Part shown: in pieces, positions 61,571 to 64,000 of the stretch
How positions within the stretch are numbered: the stretch's first letter is position 1
Layout: every line of letters begins with the position of its first letter
Assembly (NCBI GenBank): GCA_039989855.1
Contig: JBDXGZ010000008.1
Span: 186,001 to 250,000 of the forward strand
DNA: 64,000 nt
Direction of reading: 5' to 3'
Source: CALFVT01 sp039989855
GTDB taxonomy: Bacteria > Pseudomonadota > Alphaproteobacteria > Caulobacterales > Maricaulaceae
Translations under genes and position numbers: made by a program
Notes under the pieces: model-generated
Database searches by the model: none
What the model was told of the DNA's origin: nothing
What the model saw: only the letters and a program-made list of their open reading frames with translations

Positions 61571-61858
61571 ATGATGAGTGCTGAAAACAAGAAAGACCCT
61601 CAACGGGCACAGTTGATTGTAGCGGCTGTTACATTAGAATTTGGAACACCATATATGGATGTTCGTTCAAAGACTCGGGGGGGCAGCGATATTTGCTTTG
61701 CCCGTCAAATATCAATGTACTTAATGAATGTCATTTACGGGGTTAGCCTGACTCGAATTGGGCGTGCTTTTAATCGAGATAGAAGCACCGCTAGCCATGC
61801 CTGCAATGTTATTGAAGATTACCGAGAGGACCCACTATTGGATCAAAAAATATCGTGA
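61571..61858 (+). CDS. Stand-alone DnaA domain IV-like DNA-binding protein
   Basis: About 95 residues matching the C-terminal DNA-binding domain of DnaA: RQISMYLMNVIYGVSLTRIGRAFNRDRSTASHACNVIEDY parallels the basic-loop helix and the DnaA signature (GRDHTTVLHA type). No AAA+ domain is present. GGGAG lies six bases before ATG 61571; the frame is open a little further upstream. It precedes a DUF6456 gene, an association common in this group of bacteria as far as I recall. Binding to DnaA-box-like sites is inferred. Confidence 0.82.
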   Translation: MMSAENKKDPQRAQLIVAAVTLEFGTPYMDVRSKTRGGSDICFARQISMYLMNVIYGVSLTRIGRAFNRDRSTASHACNVIEDYREDPLLDQKIS

Positions 61859-61914
61859 CTGGAAAAGTTCTTATATGCTTCCACGCAATTATCTGGCGCT
61901 TAGGGGTTTATTAG

Positions 61915-62691
61915 ATGGGCCACCTAGCCGACTTTAATACACAAATTTTAAAGATTGATATTTCAGCGCTAAAGGCGTTAGCACAATCATATGCGATTAT
62001 TGATAGTGTTCCTACAAGTGATTTATCCCCTGCCTATGCTGCGGGGGATCGACGTCGGCGACCGATGATTTGGATCGATAGTCAAGACGTTCAAAACCTC
62101 TATCAAAATGGTCACCTTAAGAAGGTCAATAAAGGGTATGCCTTCACCTATGTGGCTGAGCGGGCCTTAATCGAGGGTCGGTGGTCTTTAATGGATGATG
62201 GTAAGTTCAAGGAAGGTGAGACGCGAGAGGTTTACATTCCCCAAGGGGTGAAACGATCTGTCCGTCGCCGTAATGCCCATCATATTTTACGCCGTTTAAG
62301 CAAGGAGCGCGGCCCTAATAATACGCCGTTTCTGTCAGCTGCTGAGGTTCAGGCCGGTGAGCTTTTTCAACGGGACTATAACAGCTTTTACGGGGGCGGT
62401 AACATCACCCAATCTACTGAGAGTGTGCGTGTCGATAGAACGCGGCAAAACACGGTTGAACGCGACATGGTTCGCTCTCTTGATAGCGGGCGCGCTTATA
62501 AAGCCGCAGTTGATGTCTTAGGGCCAAGCCTAGACCAAGCCGCCTTTATTATTTGCGGCGAGGGAAAATCTTTAGATCAGCTAGAGAGAGAGCAATCTTG
62601 GAGTCGTGGATCGGGGCGAATGATATTGAAATTAGCTCTGCAACGCTTAACTCTACATTACGGAACCATACCTGGTATGCAAGCTAACTAA
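61915..62691 (+). CDS. DUF6456 protein
   Basis: 258 residues. The C-terminal half has the DUF6456 character: ERDMVRSLDSGRAYKAAVDVLGPSLDQAAFIICGEGKSLDQLE and SGRMILKLALQRLTLHYG, which reads like a helix-turn-helix fold. The N-terminal half includes NLYQNGHLKKVNKGYAFTYVAERAL, like a small winged-helix. Probably a nucleic-acid-binding regulator; the family is uncharacterised. AGGGG lies nine bases before the ATG. It likely shares a transcript with the DnaA-like gene. Confidence 0.82.
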   Translation: MGHLADFNTQILKIDISALKALAQSYAIIDSVPTSDLSPAYAAGDRRRRPMIWIDSQDVQNLYQNGHLKKVNKGYAFTYVAERALIEGRWSLMDDGKFKEGETREVYIPQGVKRSVRRRNAHHILRRLSKERGPNNTPFLSAAEVQAGELFQRDYNSFYGGGNITQSTESVRVDRTRQNTVERDMVRSLDSGRAYKAAVDVLGPSLDQAAFIICGEGKSLDQLEREQSWSRGSGRMILKLALQRLTLHYGTIPGMQAN

Positions 62692-62701
62692 AGGGAGACG
62701 G

Positions 62702-63121
62702 TTAAGCGGCGTTTGCATCATGTCGAATACGTTCTACCATAGACTTGAGTCCGTTGGAGCGTTGTTGCGATAAGTGTTCGGCTAAACCAAGCTCACTCAT
62801 AATAGCTTTGATATCAGTTTTGATAATGTCATTAGGGGTTTGTCCTGAAAATATATGTATCATGATTGCGACGAGGCCTTTGACGATATGGGCGTCACTA
62901 TCGCCTCGGTAAAAAAGGCGCCCTTGATTGTTGGGGTCAGGGTCACGCGTGAGCCAGACTTGGCTTGCGCATCCCGTAACACGGGTCGCGTCATTTCGTT
63001 CGTCGTCGCCTAAGGGGGCTAAATCTCTACCTAGGTCAATCACATGCATATAACGATCTTCCCAGTCGTCCATAAAAGAGAAATCGTCAATCATGTCTTG
63101 TATATGTTGAGGGTGCGGCAT
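62702..63121 (-). CDS. sufE: SufE-family protein
   Basis: 139 residues. SufE accepts sulfane sulfur from the SufS cysteine desulfurase and boosts iron-sulfur cluster assembly. The active Cys is in TRVTGCASQVWLTRD; DDWEDRYMHVIDLGRDLAPL and GLVAIMIHIFSGQTPNDI are the other conserved stretches. No other suf genes are here. Convergent with the DUF6456 gene and divergent from the sensor gene. Confidence 0.93.
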   Translation of the reverse strand: MPHPQHIQDMIDDFSFMDDWEDRYMHVIDLGRDLAPLGDDERNDATRVTGCASQVWLTRDPDPNNQGRLFYRGDSDAHIVKGLVAIMIHIFSGQTPNDIIKTDIKAIMSELGLAEHLSQQRSNGLKSMVERIRHDANAA

Positions 63122-63188
63122 GCGTAATATCCATTGTGTGCGTTAATGAGATAGGCGTGCAGAATGTGGATTTCAAGTGAGTTTACTG

Positions 63189-63254
63189 TTTGATGCAAAT
63201 GATGGGCTCAATTAAGAGAAATAGAGGGTTTAATGCAATTGATGGGTGAATTAA
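63189..63254 (+). repeat. Two imperfect direct repeats in the sufE/sensor gene intergenic region
   Basis: TTTGATGCAAATGATGGG (start of 63189-63215) and TTTAATGCAATTGATGGG (start of 63229-63254) share the pattern TTTxATGCAAxTGATGGG and both continue to AATTAA. Start-to-start distance is 40 bases, about four helical turns, as expected for a regulator bound on one DNA face. Confidence 0.5.
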
Positions 63255-63315
63255 CTCGATTTTGATCATTAAATAAATCATACTCATTATGATTATTTCA
63301 TAGGATCAATTCGTA

Positions 63316-64000
63316 ATGAGCATAACATCACGTCGATATACGTTATTACCTGTCAGCTTGATCTGGCTAGGTGTCATTGTTACCGCGATGTTTGCAGGCT
63401 GGTTGCGCCAAATGGAATTAAACCAAATTTGGCCTATCGCCGCTATATCATCTGCGCCGGCTATTGTTGGTTTGCTCTTAACGCCTGTGATGCATAGGGA
63501 GTGGGCGCAAATTATAGTTATTTTGGGGTGGTTAGCCTTAGCTGTGATCGCAGTTTTGGGCGTGTCCTTTGTTCCGATGGCAATCTTATTTATGTGTGCC
63601 CCTGCGGCTGCGGCTCTTTTCGAGCGTGATAAAGTCATAGAAGCCATGGTTATGGCGGCTATTTTAGCCGCTATTTTGTTTTATGCAGGACAGCAAGGTG
63701 TAATCCCAGACGGACTTGCAGATGAAAGGGTTAAAGATTGGGGGCAAAAAATGGGTATTTTTGCAACCCTGGCCTTTTTGGTAGGCAGCTTAATGACAAC
63801 TGCGCAGAACCGAGGTGCGACTATGGATGTGCAGACCTCTGAGGCAAATCAAAGTCCGAAACAAATTCAGGGTGATGTATTTGATGTTTTCCCCGGAAAC
63901 TTCTTTTTACTTAATGATAAAAACCACGTTGTTACGATGAACAAAAATGCGCAAAACAACTTCGAACTCATAAGTGATATGGGGACTGAGTTTATATCAA
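63316..64000 (+). CDS. Membrane sensor protein, probably a PAS-containing histidine kinase, 5' part
   Basis: Open frame of 228 codons running off the window end, with no stop. Up to six membrane helices (LIWLGVIVTAMFAGWL, IWPIAAISSAPAIVGLLL, IIVILGWLALAVIAVLGVSF, VPMAILFMCAPAAAALF, VMAAILAAILFYAG, IFATLAFLVGSLM) are followed by a cytoplasmic region beginning a PAS-like strand pattern (NFFLLNDKNHVVTMNKNAQNNF). That layout is typical of sensor histidine kinases such as DivJ/PleC-like proteins, but the kinase domain is outside the window. The start ATG has only AGGA upstream at about eleven bases. Confidence 0.7.
   Translation, partial: MSITSRRYTLLPVSLIWLGVIVTAMFAGWLRQMELNQIWPIAAISSAPAIVGLLLTPVMHREWAQIIVILGWLALAVIAVLGVSFVPMAILFMCAPAAAALFERDKVIEAMVMAAILAAILFYAGQQGVIPDGLADERVKDWGQKMGIFATLAFLVGSLMTTAQNRGATMDVQTSEANQSPKQIQGDVFDVFPGNFFLLNDKNHVVTMNKNAQNNFELISDMGTEFIS

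Noticed and set aside
63306..63647. 113-codon minus-strand frame near the window end
   Set aside because: Antisense to a long open forward frame with membrane helices and a PAS-like region that continues past the window end.

Overview
The window reads as an alphaproteobacterial chromosome segment of moderate GC, probably from a marine, stalked/dimorphic-type lineage (Maricaulales/Hyphomonadales-like). This is inferred from gene content: alphaproteobacterial-type AddAB, a MoxR-DUF58-DUF4159 operon beside DUF1285/NUDIX/CCA genes, a MucR regulator, DUF2336 and DUF6456 proteins, a perfect CtrA-type TTAA-N7-TTAA box, and an Entner-Doudoroff operon under a LacI-type repressor. Species cannot be named from sequence alone. 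No phage, insertion sequence, CRISPR array or rRNA operon was seen; nearly everything is ordinary chromosomal coding sequence.

Layout. 1-5.2 kb: 3' end of addB, addA and thioredoxin. 5.2-7.0 kb: three tandem paralogous lipoproteins (minus strand). 7.1-8.9 kb: YghU-type glutathione transferase and TesB thioesterase. 9.0-9.1 kb: a 28-residue membrane peptide. 9.3-15.4 kb: LacI-family regulator followed by zwf-pgl-edd-glk, with a perfect palindromic operator over the presumed zwf promoter. 15.4-20.2 kb: ABC exporter (minus) and a TonB-dependent receptor. 20.3-23.6 kb: queC-queE (7-deazaguanine synthesis) between small secreted/lipoprotein genes. 23.6-30.4 kb: Bat-like operon (MoxR, DUF58, BatA/DUF4159, vWA membrane protein). 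30.5-34.4 kb: DUF1285, CoA pyrophosphatase, CCA-adding enzyme, trypsin-like protease, thioredoxin-like protein. 34.4-35.1 kb: a gene-poor stretch with GAAG-loop palindromes and possible gene remnants, then a tiny J-domain protein. 35.4-41.2 kb: pdxH, membrane proteins, a metallo-hydrolase/ATP-grasp pair and sppA. 41.46 kb: tRNA-Gln. 41.9-48.7 kb: a TonB2-like energy-transduction operon. 48.8-52.3 kb: oligopeptidase B and a DUF2336 protein. 52.4-60.4 kb: a nine-gene Mrp-type cation/proton antiporter operon. 60.4-64 kb: mucR, PAS_5 protein, a stand-alone DnaA domain IV-like protein, DUF6456 protein, sufE, and the 5' part of a membrane sensor protein.

Functional links. zwf-pgl-edd-glk converts glucose to KDPG; eda is not in the window. 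The TonB-dependent receptor at 17.5 kb is one plausible client of the TonB operon at 42-48.7 kb. The Mrp operon has separate MrpE, F, G, B, C subunits and three D-type subunits but no full-length MrpA. The most interesting unexplained items are the TonB2-like operon with duplicated DUF3450 and ExbD genes and intercistronic hairpins, an Mrp subunit ending in an AT-hook-like basic tail, an SD-sequestering hairpin in front of the triplicated lipoproteins, the stand-alone DnaA domain IV protein, and the small membrane peptide.
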